From Allium sativum (Eukaryota > Streptophyta > Magnoliopsida > Asparagales > Amaryllidaceae), in contig CM060923.1 in assembly GCA_030737875.1 (NCBI GenBank), forward strand, positions 492,616,453 to 492,680,452: a DNA stretch of 64,000 nt, in the 5' to 3' direction. Position 1 is the first letter of the stretch; every line of letters begins with the position of its first letter. A program made the translations under genes and the position numbers. Below, in pieces: positions 23,471 to 37,992 of this stretch. The notes below the pieces were generated by a model that was not told where the DNA came from, searched no databases, and saw only the letters and a program-made list of their open reading frames with translations.

Positions 23471-24747
23471 TAACGCTCCACACTTTTCTATAGACAAATT
23501 TTGATAAAATCAAAACTTGAACAAATCCAAGCGCAGAGCTTATACCTGGTACCTGCAATAAATAAGCATGAGCATAATCAGAGCACGACAGATATAACTC
23601 ACAATGGAAACAAGATAGGATAAATTAGTATTAACTCGAGTAACTACCTTTTTCAATGTAAGTCACTTTGCCAATACTGAGCGTGAGAGAGATCCAGAAT
23701 CCAAACTTAATGATCTGTGAGAGCCCTCCTTCTCTATGAAACCTGGAGGTTGTAATGAGGAGGGGGGTCAGAACAACATGTTCTGGTGACCAAGAAACGT
23801 ACAACATAGACTATAACACATATATATTCCATTTGGTTCAACCCAAGCAATATGCCTAACTAGGTTAGTGATTCTAGCCAAACCTAGTAAATGTTTATGC
23901 ACGACTTTACTATTCAGCCTGAAGCAGTACTCCAAATTTTATTACCGAGATAGAACATTTACAGACATTTTTGTGAAGCCTTTATACCAGAGTTTAACTT
24001 GTTAATTATGTTGAGAGTGGGCCCCTAATTTCGGGGTTTCTATCTATATCCTTATTCTCGATTCTTTATTGTCTAACGCCTCACTACCAATGATAGATAG
24101 GATTGATTCTCCTTGATCACTTAAGTCCTTGGCGACCTATTACTCACTTTTTAACCCTCGATGATATAATAAATGTTAATATAGAACTAGGGGGCACTAG
24201 CTACGGGCCCCACTAGTTAAGGCTTTCGTCTTTAACGCATATACCCTTACCCCGCCTAAGGCGAGAAAAAGTATTTTGTCGTTCGTTATAACATCTAGCT
24301 GACCCTATTAGATTACCCCTTAGTCACTTATTACTCCCCGTAGGATAGGTAGACATATCTGAGGAAATGTGGAAAACTACACCACTTTTCCCTTTTTAAT
24401 TCTTTTTGTCATACTTCTTGTGATTCTAAAATGATGCCTCTTTATTTAAAAATGAGGAAAATGGTATAATTTAGAATTCTTAAGCCAAAAACTAACAATA
24501 TTGAATGTAAACAAGGAATATTTCTTTTATTCTTGCAATTACATAATACACAAATTCATCCTTTTACCCAAATTTACTTATTTCATAATTCAACACTGAA
24601 ATAAAGATCTGGAACATAACTATAACTGATTCATGTTTAATGGGATCGATCTCCAGATCCCCAGTGCTAAGTAAACATGTATAACATATTTCATGATATA
24701 ACAGTAGGAACATGTGGGAAAGATATATATAAGAATCCTACAATTCA
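23471..24747. other. Unresolved region, probably older LTR debris
   Basis: No reading frame or RNA gene is recognisable. The part at 24000-24370 has alternating GGGCCCC/CCCCGCCTAAGGCG words reminiscent of gypsy LTRs on the minus strand, but I could not match it to another copy in the window. The stretch from 24380 to 24747 is AT-rich. Confidence 0.4.
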
Positions 24748-27700
24748 TGTAACGACCCAGGGGTTTTCGACCCTGAAAATCGACTCAAACACGATGTCGA
24801 CTATTCAAGCATCGGAAATACCAGACCATTAATAGAAAGAAGTTAGAGTGTAAGAAATAGACAAAAAAAAAGTTAGAATAGAAGAAGGAGAAGATGGCAA
24901 CAGAACAGAATCAGAGTAAACACGAATCTCACAGCGGAATGAATAAATATATTATACAACAACTTTTGAAATATGAAACTATAACTATATATACATACCA
25001 GTATAATACACAACATCACAGCGGAAATATACTCTATATATAACCAATGCTGAAGCCTCCTGCTCCAAGCTCGTCCAATTATCTATAAAATCCCGACTAC
25101 TTGACTGCCCATACAAATTTGGGCACCTAAGAGTTTAGGGAAAACAAACCAAAATAAACTCTGGGTCAGTTATGTGACTGGTGTGGGTAAACTCTAATCA
25201 TTTTGGTTTAACTTTTCAAAATCCTTTTCAAAAGAAAGGAAAACCACAAAACCGATCCACACATAAACACGGATGGATTTTACCTTACGATGGCCCAAAA
25301 CATTTCTTAAAATCAATACTTATCTGATATTATAATAGTGTCTAAATCAAGTAAATAATAATCTAGTAAAACGCTTTCTTCTCACGTTCTACATATATAA
25401 TATACAATCAAAAAAATCATGGGCTCTTATTGGAAAATGGATTTCTCACTATGACAAGGTATGGAACCACCTACCGATCAGTGCACTATAGAAGCGATAC
25501 ACAGGAGTTCAACAAGAACATCTTGCAACTCAGCCACACATGACTTGCCATTCATTTCGCTTGAATGTTCCAAATATATTGTCACCTTACGGTTGGTATA
25601 CCAACATAATCGTTCCTAGGAGATACAGAAATAAAAAAAAAGTAACAAATATGAATATTCCCTAGATGGTGACAATATACCCTACTTGGCTGCGACCTAC
25701 TTAGCCATGCTGCCTGCCCGATTTCTTTCATTTCTCAGTTGATGAGGCTTGAGGTCATAATGTATCAATATGCAGATAATGTCTTCATTTACTTTGAATG
25801 CCACATCATCATATCCGTCAAATCGCCAATTGATTTCCCTAAAAATACCATGGGTATAAGCTAAGAGAACCGAATTCCTCCACCACCAACGTAAATATGT
25901 TTGAAAAGATCAACTTCCGCGATCTACTAGATATACTCTGTCAGACATTCGTCCATCCAAATTGTCCTGGGACTGGACAACTCGAAGGAATTATTCAGTA
26001 AATCCATCTTAGGAAATTTCTACCTAGGATTTGCCAAAACAACCCTTGCATAAACTCCATCTTCAATTATCTTCGATATATTTGTTTCAAAATGATAATG
26101 CCCATACGAAGTGGTTTCCAGATAATAAACCTATTCCCGGTCTCTCCGTCTTGACAACGAAAATGGTCAAAAACTTTGATAGTCGGTTATTTAACTATCA
26201 AAGGAAAACTTATGTACAAACAACAGTTGTATTTCCAAATGGAAATCCTATCGATCAATCATCAAAATACACCAAGCCCTTTTTATTTACTTTATCATTA
26301 AATTATTCATTTCCCAATTTCCTTTCAATACCTTTACTTAAATATTCCTTCAACTCGTTCATCCTCTCATGATTTCTTGGAAAAACATTTCCATATATTC
26401 ATAAATTCTTATTTCTCGTATTTCGAAAATATATGTTATATTTAGAAAACATTTATGTACCTTATTCACACATCACCATCCATCAGTCCCTTATCGTAAA
26501 CTAGTAATAGAACAGTTCTCTATATATAAACCCCGATGGTTGAAACCAACATTAGATGGATACTTAAACAACTATTCAACATAACTAATTTCCATTCAGT
26601 TTCAAATGTTCTTAACTCCATTTCTTAATTTCTTAGTTACAAAACTGTTTACACAATTCTCTATTCAGTTTACAAATCTACTTCTTTATGGAACTCTTTG
26701 ATTATAATGATAACATTATAATCTCTGCTTTTGAAATATTTAATTTCAAATTATAACTTATTTAAATAAATGAACAAATAATTAATTAATTAGATAAATA
26801 GATAAATCTTGATTATAACCAGAAAGTAAATGGTACTTTCCTTAATTCGATAGAATTGAATTCCAATATATAACTCACTTTTGAATTCTCTTTATTCAAA
26901 CAACGTTCCGATCGTCGGAATAAACTCACCGTTTCCGGTTAACTTGATTTCTAAATTCATGTTTGAATTTATCATTCCAGTATTCATCAATTTCCTTATA
27001 TAACACATTTAATGTGCAAAATGTTTGCTTTTAAATTTTTATTCACTTTAAAATGTTAATAATATTCCTTATAGAAACTGGACTCATTTTATCAGATCAA
27101 AATTTGATTTATATTTATAAATACCATTAAAGGTTAAATTCCTATTTATCAAGTTAATTTATAAGTTCCATATTTATATTTCACTTTATGTACTCCATTT
27201 ATAAATCAACTTCTTATTATATATTATGTTTATTACTTAATTTCGATTACCTATCCGAATATAAATCAAATATTGCCTTTCTTGTCTAATTACGGATTAT
27301 ATACTGTATAATTTCTAAAAATAATTTATTTTACTAATATCCGACTTAGTTGAGTTCTCATTATATATTCTTGTGGACTTATTTCCTTTCCATTTACATT
27401 TCGAACATCGAAATAATTTCATCGCTCCCTTTTTCCATATAAATTCCATTTCCCCTTTATATTCATTCCTGAATTTACAATCCAAAATAATTTAAAAGTA
27501 TGTCCTTTTTATTTTGTTCATAAATATCGTTTATAAATCCCGGTACTTGTTTTAATATAAATAAAGCAAGTTATAATATTATCGTCCATTCGAAATCCAA
27601 TTTCTGTTTACAAATAATTTATTCTTTTTCTAAACCCCAATTTCTATTCCAATATATTCGAATATAATTTACGGTGTTTAATACCGATTTTCGGGTTAAT

Positions 27701-30700
27701 ATTGTTCAACCACCTCAAACACATAATAATCAATACCAAATTATTTGTCACATCATATAATACAATATATGAAAAGAAATAATATAATTGTTGAGGAATC
27801 CAGTTGGATTCCTCCAACCTATTTCCTGGCATCCACAGAAGTTAATCAGCATTTATTTCATATCAATATGAAATAATAAAATAAATAGAACCAGTATTCA
27901 ACGAACAATTTATACATATAATGATATATATCATTCAACCAGTTAATTAGCAAATCAACTAAAAGGCCGTCACACAAAGCATTCAATCATTTTTATCAAT
28001 ATTAAATAAAGTTTTTAAAATTATAAACTGGGTAGAGTTAGTGAGATTACTCACATTGGTTGCTAATCGTTAAATAACAGTTAACAATCGACAGATCCGA
28101 TAAGACGTTAAATTGTGCTATAAATCCAATTGAGCTCTGAATCCACCTCCATCGCATAGCATGCGCGAATACGATCCCAACGGATCACTCTGTTCAAAAT
28201 TCAGATATCGGATGGATAATTTAGAGACGTCACAAATTAATATGCTATTTTATTTTAATTTAACTTTAATTAAATCTATGTTTGGGCTTTACCCATTTGT
28301 TTTCACAGCCCGTTCCCCTAGCAAACTCACGGTGCAAAGTGACTTCTTCTCCCATAAACCAGTCCGTCCCCACTTCTAAAATCAGTCCAACCAAACTTTA
28401 GACATGCGTCCTTTCTTTCTTTTTTGTATATTTTCTTTTTTTCTTTTCTCTTTTGATTCCTTTTAAAATGGGCTTGTACATCGGCCTAACCATTCATCAA
28501 ATACCCAGAACCACAACTTTTGTCTTCTTCCACTAACGTGCTCCCTCTTCCATTATTTATTCACATACAAACAAAAGCCATTCGAAACCTTTCCCCGTCC
28601 TTTTGCTGTATTCCACTACTTTCATTAATAACACACATGGCATCCGGAAGTCCATCGAACTGCGTCTTCATCTTTCATTCCAAAAGTTAGCACTCATGAT
28701 CCCTTTCCTTCCCTTATTCCAAAATTCGATCTCCCCTCCAATATGCCAACTCGTTAAAACCACTCGCACTCCTCCATGGGAACGACTACTGTCATGTCTG
28801 CATGCCACCAATACAGTGGACTTCGCTAAAAACCCGCATCTCCATTGCTTGAAGCAAAATTCCATCGTTCGTCATCCAAGCATGTTGCTTCCTCCCTTGT
28901 CCCCCCTGTTTCACATGCTGACTACACCGTTAGCATCTCCAGTCGGTGTTCTTCAACTCCACCACCAGTGTTAACTGCTCATGCAACTTCATTTTGTAGC
29001 TCACGCTCCCTAATGCCAAATAATTCAAACGATGGTTGCACTATCTCCAACAGCATCTTCATTTCGCATGCATATCTTTCCATGTCCATCATATATTAAC
29101 CCATCACCTCGTTTCTTTCTTCCATCTAAAGATCGCACCCTCCAGTACAAGATAGTTTACTTCTTGAAGTACATCAGACTGTCACCACCAAAATGAACCC
29201 AATGTCCCCATACATTTCACTCTTCAGTCCCTTCCACAATATGTTATACTTGCAAAACAAGCCCCTGTACAAATGCATGCAAATCCCATGTTTTCACCCT
29301 TAAATGGATAAACACCATCACCGCTTTCTGCTTTTCCTTGTACGCATCGACTAAAGTAAAAGCATTGAGTTTCTTTTGCTCCAGATTCCATTTGACCATC
29401 GCAGAAGATGCCCTTGATGCTGCAACCCCCACTACGCCTTTAAATCCTTCATCGATGCACTGACGCCCTCTTTTTTCTCACCTTAAAGTGCTAGTGAACT
29501 ATTTTCAGCAAAACAAAGTAGTCAAGCTCAATACAAGAAATATGAAGGCGAAGATCATTTTATCAGGGATTAGGGGATGTTTACTTTGAGATAATGTGGA
29601 GCATTTGTTTTGGTTTTATAATTTTTGAAGCCATTTAACTTCGGCCATTGAAGTTCTATTCCAAGAAATAGAAATAAAGGAAAGTTAACTGCATTTATAA
29701 AGGAGTGAAAAGCATATGTATTAAGTTATATGTTAGGGTAGGGTGTGTTTCTTACGTAGGGTGATTAACGAAAATTATACACGGCTAAGTAGGATTGATG
29801 AGTGAGAGATTTGAAAATACATAGCTGTGTTGGAAAGAGGCCGCTATACCCATCCTTACTTTGTTGTTAAGGAACTAACTGTAGTACAGGGATCTTATAT
29901 ATAACATATATACATATACATATATATATATATTGTCATACTTGTACAAAAAGTTGTGCACTAGACTTCTACCAAGAACGCATTCAATGTAGAGAGTTTA
30001 CCGCCATTATTTACGAAATTGGTTTATTAAATGATTGGGAAAAATATCGGTACCTATTACGTAAAATCCCGTTAACGTATGAACTGCTAACGACAAAAAT
30101 AACAATACCTTTGTGACGGGCAATGTGCCACAATCCCAAAAATATAATAATATAGCCTAGTAAACTCATTTCGTTAAACCCCAAAACGCTGATATAGGGC
30201 GTAAAATACTCCAAAATAAAAAGTGCTTATTTTCCAAAACAAAAATTAACGTAAAATTCTATAAATTATTTTATGACTACGACTCAAATATCTTGTCCAA
30301 ATTCGAATCCAATATTTAATTAAAAATATATCGTTATGGCTTATAAACGGTTCCATAGCCACTATTTGAAAATTTAATTTGGAAATAACTCACAATCTAT
30401 AAGACAAAATCTCCATTTTTTACTTCCATTAGAAAAATACAGTTTAACAGATTCCAACGTTCCTTGTTTCGAAGAAATCCGACTTAAAACGAATCCTGTG
30501 CACTTAGTTGAAGTTCAAAACGTTAAATTACGAACTACTGCATCGTTTCGAGCTCGAATATAATTATATTATAATTAATACGTTCAACTATCATTTAAAT
30601 AATATATTCGTTAAAATAATTCAATTCTAAACTGAATTAAATACCCTATAGTATATAATTTACACAGTATTGCACAATTAACTAATTCCGACCATTTCGG

Positions 30701-30842
30701 AATTTAAAATTATTGTTATCCCATTATTATATTAATTAAATATTCCACTTTACTTAATTCAAAACCATTTAAAATATCAAAACAATATATTAAAATAATT
30801 GGATAAATTAATTATAAATCACTAAAATTCTGGGATGTTACA
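24748..30842 (-). mobile_element. 3' LTR of element C (6.1 kb)
   Basis: The plus-strand left edge is TGTAACGACCC and the right edge is GGGATGTTACA. It aligns with 32356-34751 plus 59898-60915. A TATATATAAG box lies at 29894-29903 (minus strand), about 940 bases from the LTR start, leaving about 5.1 kb downstream of it inside the LTR. Relative to the other copy it has about 100 extra bases near 25995-26100. The pyrimidine-rich part 28400-29500 would be transcribed leader; short frames there (28603-29432) match no protein I know. Confidence 0.8.
29894..29903 (-). promoter_or_regulatory. TATA box candidate of LTR C
   Basis: On the minus strand GTTATATATAAGATCCC lies at the end of a long TA-repeat tract (29895-29940). 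The location, 0.9 kb into the LTR, matches the equivalent box in LTR D. The flanking TA repeats make it less certain. Confidence 0.4.
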
Positions 30843-32355
30843 TTCTTTCCCTCTTAAAAGAATTTCATCCCCAAAAATTACCAATCTAGGAAAAATGCTA
30901 CAATTTTTATTATAGGTCAAAAATTAGTTGTTTTAAATTTTTAGCTTCAGTTTTAACTGAACCAACAAATTTCAATTAAAATATTAATTTATTTCTAATA
31001 ACTAAAATTTTCTGAAATTTTGAAAAAAAACATGAACACTTTAAATTCTCAAAAATTTTCGCCAATGTCTCCTTTTTACGGCTCAATCGGTACAACTACC
31101 ACTCGCCTCTCTAGGTCTTCTCCACTCCAATAGAAAATCAAATAGCCAAGTGGCTTGCCCAATTGGCTCATAAATCTCAAACTCATATATAATTTAAACT
31201 CGTACCTTTTTGTTAGTCATTCAAATCTATCTCTTCCATCTGTTATTCTATCAACATATACAAATGCATTTCCAATTGATCTCCAATCAAATTATTCTCA
31301 AATCCAATCATTCTCTTGTAATCAAGGCAAATTCCGACTCCTGTCTCAATTTCAATTCCAAATCCAATTCCATTCCAGATTATTTATAATCCAATCAAAT
31401 TTTCTTTAACTGAATTTAAGTTAAATTCTAATTTATTTATTCACCTCTACCATTTTTATTTATTTAACATCATATATCAAATTGAAATTTCAAATTTCAA
31501 AATCTTGGTTTTTATTACAAACCAGTTTGAAATCATACATATTTATACATAATAATAGCAATTCAAAACCTTTGAATTTATGAACAACTTATTCCCTTAA
31601 AACAATTCAAAATAATATCTTTGGTAGTAATCCGTCACTTAGAAACTCGAAAATGACCCTAATGATATCGCGACCCTTCATCTGTGTTATTTTCCAGTGT
31701 TTGGAATGAGTTCAATACTATATCACTTTAAAAATTCATTCTTAAACACTTTCATTTTGAAATCACTTCATAATATTCTTTAAAATGTTTGGAAAACATT
31801 TCCATGTTTACCCAGGATCTTAAAATTTCCATATATTCAATTCAAAATTCAATTCAAACACCTTTTCAACTTTCTAGAATTTTTAATTCCAAATCTATTT
31901 TAAATTTAGATACAATTTTTCCGAATTTATTATCATTCTTATGCGAATTCTGATTGGTTGCTTATAACCATTTCAATTATAATCTTATTTGATTATAATT
32001 ACAAACAACACATCCAATATATTGTAATAATCTCAAGATATATACTTCTTGTATATAAAAATATATTTGGGTAAAATTATTTCATTTACCCTATTTTTAA
32101 AACATAATGCGTCCGCTTATCATACTCGAGCGTTTAGAAACCCCTATCGACCTTGTGGTGCCCCACTGTTGATCCATAATTTATAATCCACTCAATCAAT
32201 AAAATTCCACGATATAAAATCACTTTTATATAATCTACAAATACGTTCACTCGTATATATACACTCAAACTCAAACTAGGGCATTACTAACACCATGTCT
32301 ATTGAGTTACGCTACAGAACCAAGGTAATCACTTAACCTTCAGCTTTGATACCAC
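30843..32355 (-). mobile_element. Internal region of element C (non-coding)
   Basis: On the minus strand the end next to the 3' LTR reads GGGGATGAAATTCTTTTAAG then AGGGAAAGAA (PPT, about 30843-30857). The other end has TGGTATCAAAGCTG (32341-32354), an initiator tRNA-Met type PBS. Between them is AT-rich DNA with repeated TTCAAATT/AATTCCAAAT words. A short island at about 31120-31170 (GCCAAGTGGCTTGCCC) has a counterpart inside element D at about 52600-52630. No gag or pol was found. Confidence 0.7.
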
Positions 32356-34751
32356 TTTAACAACCCAGGGGTTTTCGACCTTGAAAATCGACACAAACAT
32401 GATGTCGACTATTCAAACATCGGAAATACCGGACCATTAATAGAAAGAAGTTAGAGGGTGAGAAACAGAAAGAAAGAAAGTTAGAATAGAATAAGGAGAA
32501 GATCAAAACAGAATAGAATCAGAGTAAACACGAATCTCATAGAGGAATGAATAAATATATTATATAACAACTTTTGAAATACGAAACTATAACTGTATAT
32601 ACATACCAGTATAATACATAACATCACAGTAGAAATATACTCTATATATAACCAATGATGAAGCCTCCTGCTCCAAGCTTGTCCAATTATCTGTAAAATC
32701 CCGACTACTTTACTGCCCGTATAAATTTGGTCACCCAAGAGTTTGGGGAAAACGAAACAAAATAAACTCTGGGTCAGTCATGTGACCGGTGTGAGTAAAC
32801 TCTAATCATTTTGGTTTAACTTTACAAAATCCTTTTTAAAAGAAAGAACAGCCGCAAGACCGATCCACACATAAAAAGGGATGGTTTTTACCTTACGATG
32901 GCCCAAAACATTTCTTAAAATCAATACTTATCTGATATTATAATAATGTCTAAATCAAGTAAATAACAATCTAGTAAAACGCTTTCATCTCACGTTCTAT
33001 ATATATAATATACAATCAAAAAAATCGCGGGCTCTTGTTGGAAAATGAATTTCTCACTATGGTAAGGTATGGAACCACCTTCTGATCAATGTACTCTAGA
33101 AGCGATACAATGGAGTTCAACAAGAACATCTTGCAATTCAGCCACACATGACTGGCCATTCATTTCGCTTGAATGTTCGAAATATATTGTCACCTTACGG
33201 TTGGTATACCAACACAACTGTTCCCAAGAATACAGAAATAAAAATAAGTAACAAATATGAATATTCTCTAGATGGTGACAATATACCCTACTTGGGTGCG
33301 ACCCACTTAGCCATGCTGCCTGCCCGATTTCTGTCATTTCTCGATTGATGAGGCTTGAGGTCATAACGTATCACTGTACAGATAACGTCTTCATTTACTT
33401 TGAATGCCACATCATCATATCCATCAAATCACCAATTGATTTCCCTAAAAATACTATGGGTATAAGCTAAGAGAAACGAATTCCTACGCCCCCAACGTAA
33501 ATACATTTGAAATGATCAACTTCTGCGATCTACTAGATATACCCTGTCAGACATTCGTCCATCCAAATTGTCCTGTGACTAGAAAACTCGAAGGAATTAT
33601 GGAGCGGTTTTCAGATAATAAATCTAATCCCGGTCTCTCTGTATTGACAATGGAAATGGTCAAGAACTTTGAGAGTCGGTTATTTAACTATCAAAGGAAA
33701 ACATGTGCACAAACAATAGTTGTATTTCCAAATGAAAATCCTACCGATCAATCATCAATCAACACCAAGCCCTTTTTGTTTAATTTATCATTAAATTATT
33801 TATTTCCCAATTTTCCTTTCAATACCTTTACTCAAATACTCCTTCAACTCGTTTTCCTCTCATGATTTCTTGGAAATACATTTCCATATATTTGTAACTC
33901 CTTATTTCTCTAATTTCTAAAATATACGTTATATTTGGGAAACATTTCCGTACCTTATTCACACATCACTAACCATCAGTCCCTAACCGTAAACTAGTAA
34001 TAGAACAATTCCCTAAGTATAAACCCCGAAGGTCGAAACCAACATTAGATCGATACTCAGACAATTATTCAACATAACTAACATCTAGTCAGTTTCAAAT
34101 GTTCTTAACTACATTGCTTAATTTCTTATTTACAAACTGTTTACACAATTCTCTATTCAGTTTATGAATCCACTTCTTTATGGGAATCTTTGATTATAAT
34201 GATAAAGTTATAATCTCTGCTTTTGAAACATTTAATTTCAAATTATAACTTTTATTTAAATAAATAAACAAATAATTAATTAATTAGATAAATAAATAAA
34301 CCTTGATTATAACCATAATGTAAATAGTACTTTCCTTAATAAAATAGAATCGAATTCCAACATATAACTCACTTTTGAATTCTCTTTATTCAAACAACGT
34401 TCCGATTGTCGGAATAAACTCATTGTTTCAGGTAAACTTGATTTCTAAATTCATGTTCGAATTTATCATCTCAATATTCATCAATTTACTTTTGTAACAC
34501 ATTTAATGTGCAAAGTGTTTGCTTTTAAATTTTTATTCAGTTTAAAATGTTAATAATATTCCTTATAGGAACTGGACTCATTTTATCAATCAAAACTTGA
34601 TTTATATTTATAAACACCATTAAATGTTAAATTCCTATTTATTGAGTTATTTTATAAGTTCATATTTATATTTCACTTTATACTCCATTTATAAATCAAC
34701 TTCTTATTATATATTAAGTTTATTACTTAATTTTGATTACCTATCCAAATA
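32356..34751 (-). mobile_element. 5' LTR of element C, first part
   Basis: It aligns with 24748-27255. The expected terminal TG has become TT (TTTAACAACCC). It lacks about 100 bases present at 25995-26100 in the other copy. It is interrupted at 34751 by element D and continues at 59898. Confidence 0.8.
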
Positions 34752-37735
34752 TATAAGGACCCGTTACTTCCCCGTGAAGGAAAGAGCGGATACTTTGAGA
34801 ACAACACACAATAAAACGCAAACAGAAGAACATTTCATTGTTATTACAACAATTCCATCAGAATACAAGAATATACAGAGTATGAATAAATATTATACAA
34901 CAAATAATATCAGAGATTTAAATACAGTATTGCAGTGGAAAAATAATACAAAACACAACCGAAAGTAATACACGGATACAGAGCTTTCCGAGCATCGTTC
35001 TAGCTGTAAATCAGGATCCTGTGAATATTAATCTGCAAAATCAAAACTACTAGCTGCCCGTGTCGAAAATAGGGGCACCAGAGTTTAGGTTAAAACAATA
35101 AACTCCAGGTCAGTCATGTGACTGGCGTGAGAACTAAGACAGTTATTTAAAACTTTACTTTAAAAGAGAGTAATTCAAGGGACCACGTCGTATAACACGG
35201 AACGGGTTTCCTCCCAAGAATACCAATGCATAGAAAAGACAACGCAATGCTTTTTCCAAAATTGAAGCTATTATAAGACCCAGGTCCCATCACACAATGC
35301 AATGCAAGCCGGAGGATAGGGTTTTCCCTTATAATAGCCAAACATGCTTGGTACATTTAAAACGAATCATTTGATACTATTATAAGTGTATAGTGTCAAA
35401 ACATTTTCAATCATAAATATCAATCCTAGGCGGCATGGGTACCATCTATCATGTCGCCATACTAGGCCCTATAAATAAAACCGAAATATCACGTATTGGA
35501 AATTGGATTTCCGTCATGAGTCAAGGCAAGGGACAAGCTCCTCTCCGCTTCGAGACACTCTAGCAAATGTCCCAGGACTACACACTCAGGGCAGCCACTT
35601 GGATCGGTTGGGCCGGTCCTCTCTTACGTTTGAGGACTAGTTATTCCTGAACACACGTTTCCCGGTCCTTACAGACCTAAAATCGAGGTGCCTCATTCCA
35701 ACAACCACATAGGTGAAATGTATATAAATGTCAGGGCTGGTAAGTCACTGACACCACCAAACCTAGAAAGAAACGTCGTGTTCTCCCAACAGTCTGTATC
35801 CGGTTTTTGACTCATACCGAGGTGTGAGGCTCGTGAATCCACGCTATACACAAAGCTATGCCACGTAGGCCGTGCTTTGATCATCAACCAAAAGACTTTG
35901 CTTTTCAACAGAAGCCTTAATCAATTGCCACTTAGGCGTGCCACACAGGAAATTCATGCCATGTGATTGATATCTATCGATATATAACCTCTAAGATCGA
36001 ACGTCTCAGAGAAAGGCGTTAAGCAAGAGAATAAATTCTCCGCCACCGAATAGATATATATTTAACAGAAATCAATCAACACAGAATAAAATCCAATGTC
36101 AGACACACAATCCATTTACAAGTTCGTTCTGGGTTTGAACGAAACCGGAGGCACTTTCCTCGCATATCCATCGATCTCCAAGTACGTCTGGACGACCACC
36201 AACTGATTCCCTCATCTTGGGTGTACAGCCCAATCAAGATCATCAGTAATCACCCAAACGAACCACCGTCTTCATCTTCGACATATCGTCGAATCGGTTA
36301 TTCAGAATGGGTATAAACCCGGCCTTTCCGAACAACCCGCGTATGTAGTAAACAATGTTACACAAACACAACATACGCCTCATTCCAATTCAGTAGCCAC
36401 TAACCGTAAATCAGCAAGAAAACAATTTCCCAAATATTAACCCCGAAGGCCGAACCCAACATCAGATCAATACCCAGGAAACCATTCTTCTTAACTAACC
36501 TACATCTAGTTTCTAAATTTCATATTCTTAGGGAAAGGTTCCCATTAATTTTATCAAAGATAAATTCTTTAAAATTTATCTTTTAATCTTCCTTCGGATA
36601 TCATTTCAAACCAGATTATGGTTCTCCAAACTAGTCGAGATTAGCGAACCACACCGAAGTAATTATTTATTTTATTTCCCAATCCCAACCTATTCATCCC
36701 ATGAAGAAAAACTGGTAATACTCCATATCTAACACCACGGTGTTATTGGTAAAATTAATTACCATTTCACGTTCAAATCTAATTAAAGATTTAACTATCG
36801 CTTTGGAGCAAAACTGGTAATACTCCGTTCTCGCTCACTTTCCAAATTTAATAATTTAAATTATCAATTCACATTTCAATCTAATTGCAGATTCATTAAA
36901 ACCCCTTTTACTGGGTTAAAGAATTAATGTCATTTAAAACACAGTTCACGATAAACCCAAATCACATTCTATTTATTATCGGGTTAAAGAGCTAGTGTTA
37001 TTTAAAACACCGTTCACGATAAACCCATAAATGAATTCTAATTCAATTCCAATCAAATATGTTAGAAATTCTAATTATTTAAAACCCTTACAAATCCAAT
37101 TTATTTATTTAAAAATAATTGGGTTTTAAATTTAGTTCAAAACTTGTTCATTTCGATAAAAATCAATTTTTATCTTTACAAATGTGGGATTTTTCATCCC
37201 AGTTCTTCAAAAATCATTTCTTATGATTTTACACAAATTATTACTATTTTTAATAATTTTATCGAGGCCCGTACAGTCGATTTCCAACAACGGCCATCGA
37301 ACTGCACTTACAACGACCTTTTCCAAATTTGATTTGGACGTATATCCAAATCCAACCATTAGATTTCAAATTTCTAATATTCATTAGAAAGCTCCTTTCG
37401 ATACGAACCCAACGGTTCCGGTTTTAAGAGAATCTGACGGTCGGATCTCCCGTAATATCCGTTCGAAGTCAATAGTCAAAATTCGCGAACTGGCGCGGCG
37501 CGTTCTGTTCAGGCCATATATATTATATATATAATATATATTTCGTCGATTTCTATATAAAACGAATTTTATAAATAGTTTTAAATTCGTTTCAAAAACA
37601 ATTTCAACTTCCATTTCAAATTCAAATCAAAATTGAATTTTTTCTTATAAATTCGTTTTAAATTCATTTCAATTCAATTCAAATTTCAATTCAATTTGAA
37701 TTCATTTCAAATCGATTTTTATTCTATTTCAATTT

Positions 37736-37992
37736 GTTTCCAATTCAATTTGAATTTGTTTTAAATTCAATTCAATTCGAATTCGTTATATATTCAATTC
37801 AATTCGAATTCATTATACATTCAATTCAATTCGAATTTCTTTTATATTCAATTCAATTCGAATTCGTTATATATTCAATTCAATTCGAATTCATTATATA
37901 TTCAATTCGAATTTCTTTTATATTCAATTCAATTCGAATTCGTTATATATTCAATTCAATTCGAATTTATTTTTTATTCAATTCAATTCTAA
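37736..37992 (-). repeat. 27-base tandem array in LTR D (3' copy)
   Basis: About 8-9 copies of a unit made of ATTCAATTCAATTCGAATT followed by CGTTATAT, CATTATAT or TCTTTTAT. One unit is shortened. Because 27 is a multiple of three, it yields an open frame with a 9-residue period (SIQFEF plus three), which is not a gene. Each unit carries the palindrome AATTCGAATT. The other LTR has about 10 copies at 56365-56652, so copy number has changed since insertion. Confidence 0.85.

Noticed and set aside
28603..29099. Overlapping frames in the pyrimidine-rich part of LTR C
   Set aside because: No recognisable domain. They lie on the strand opposite to the element's transcription, in sequence that fits an LTR leader.
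29885..29945. TA-rich tract as a possible origin or satellite
   Set aside because: A short TA microsatellite next to the candidate TATA box of LTR C; it does not extend into an array.
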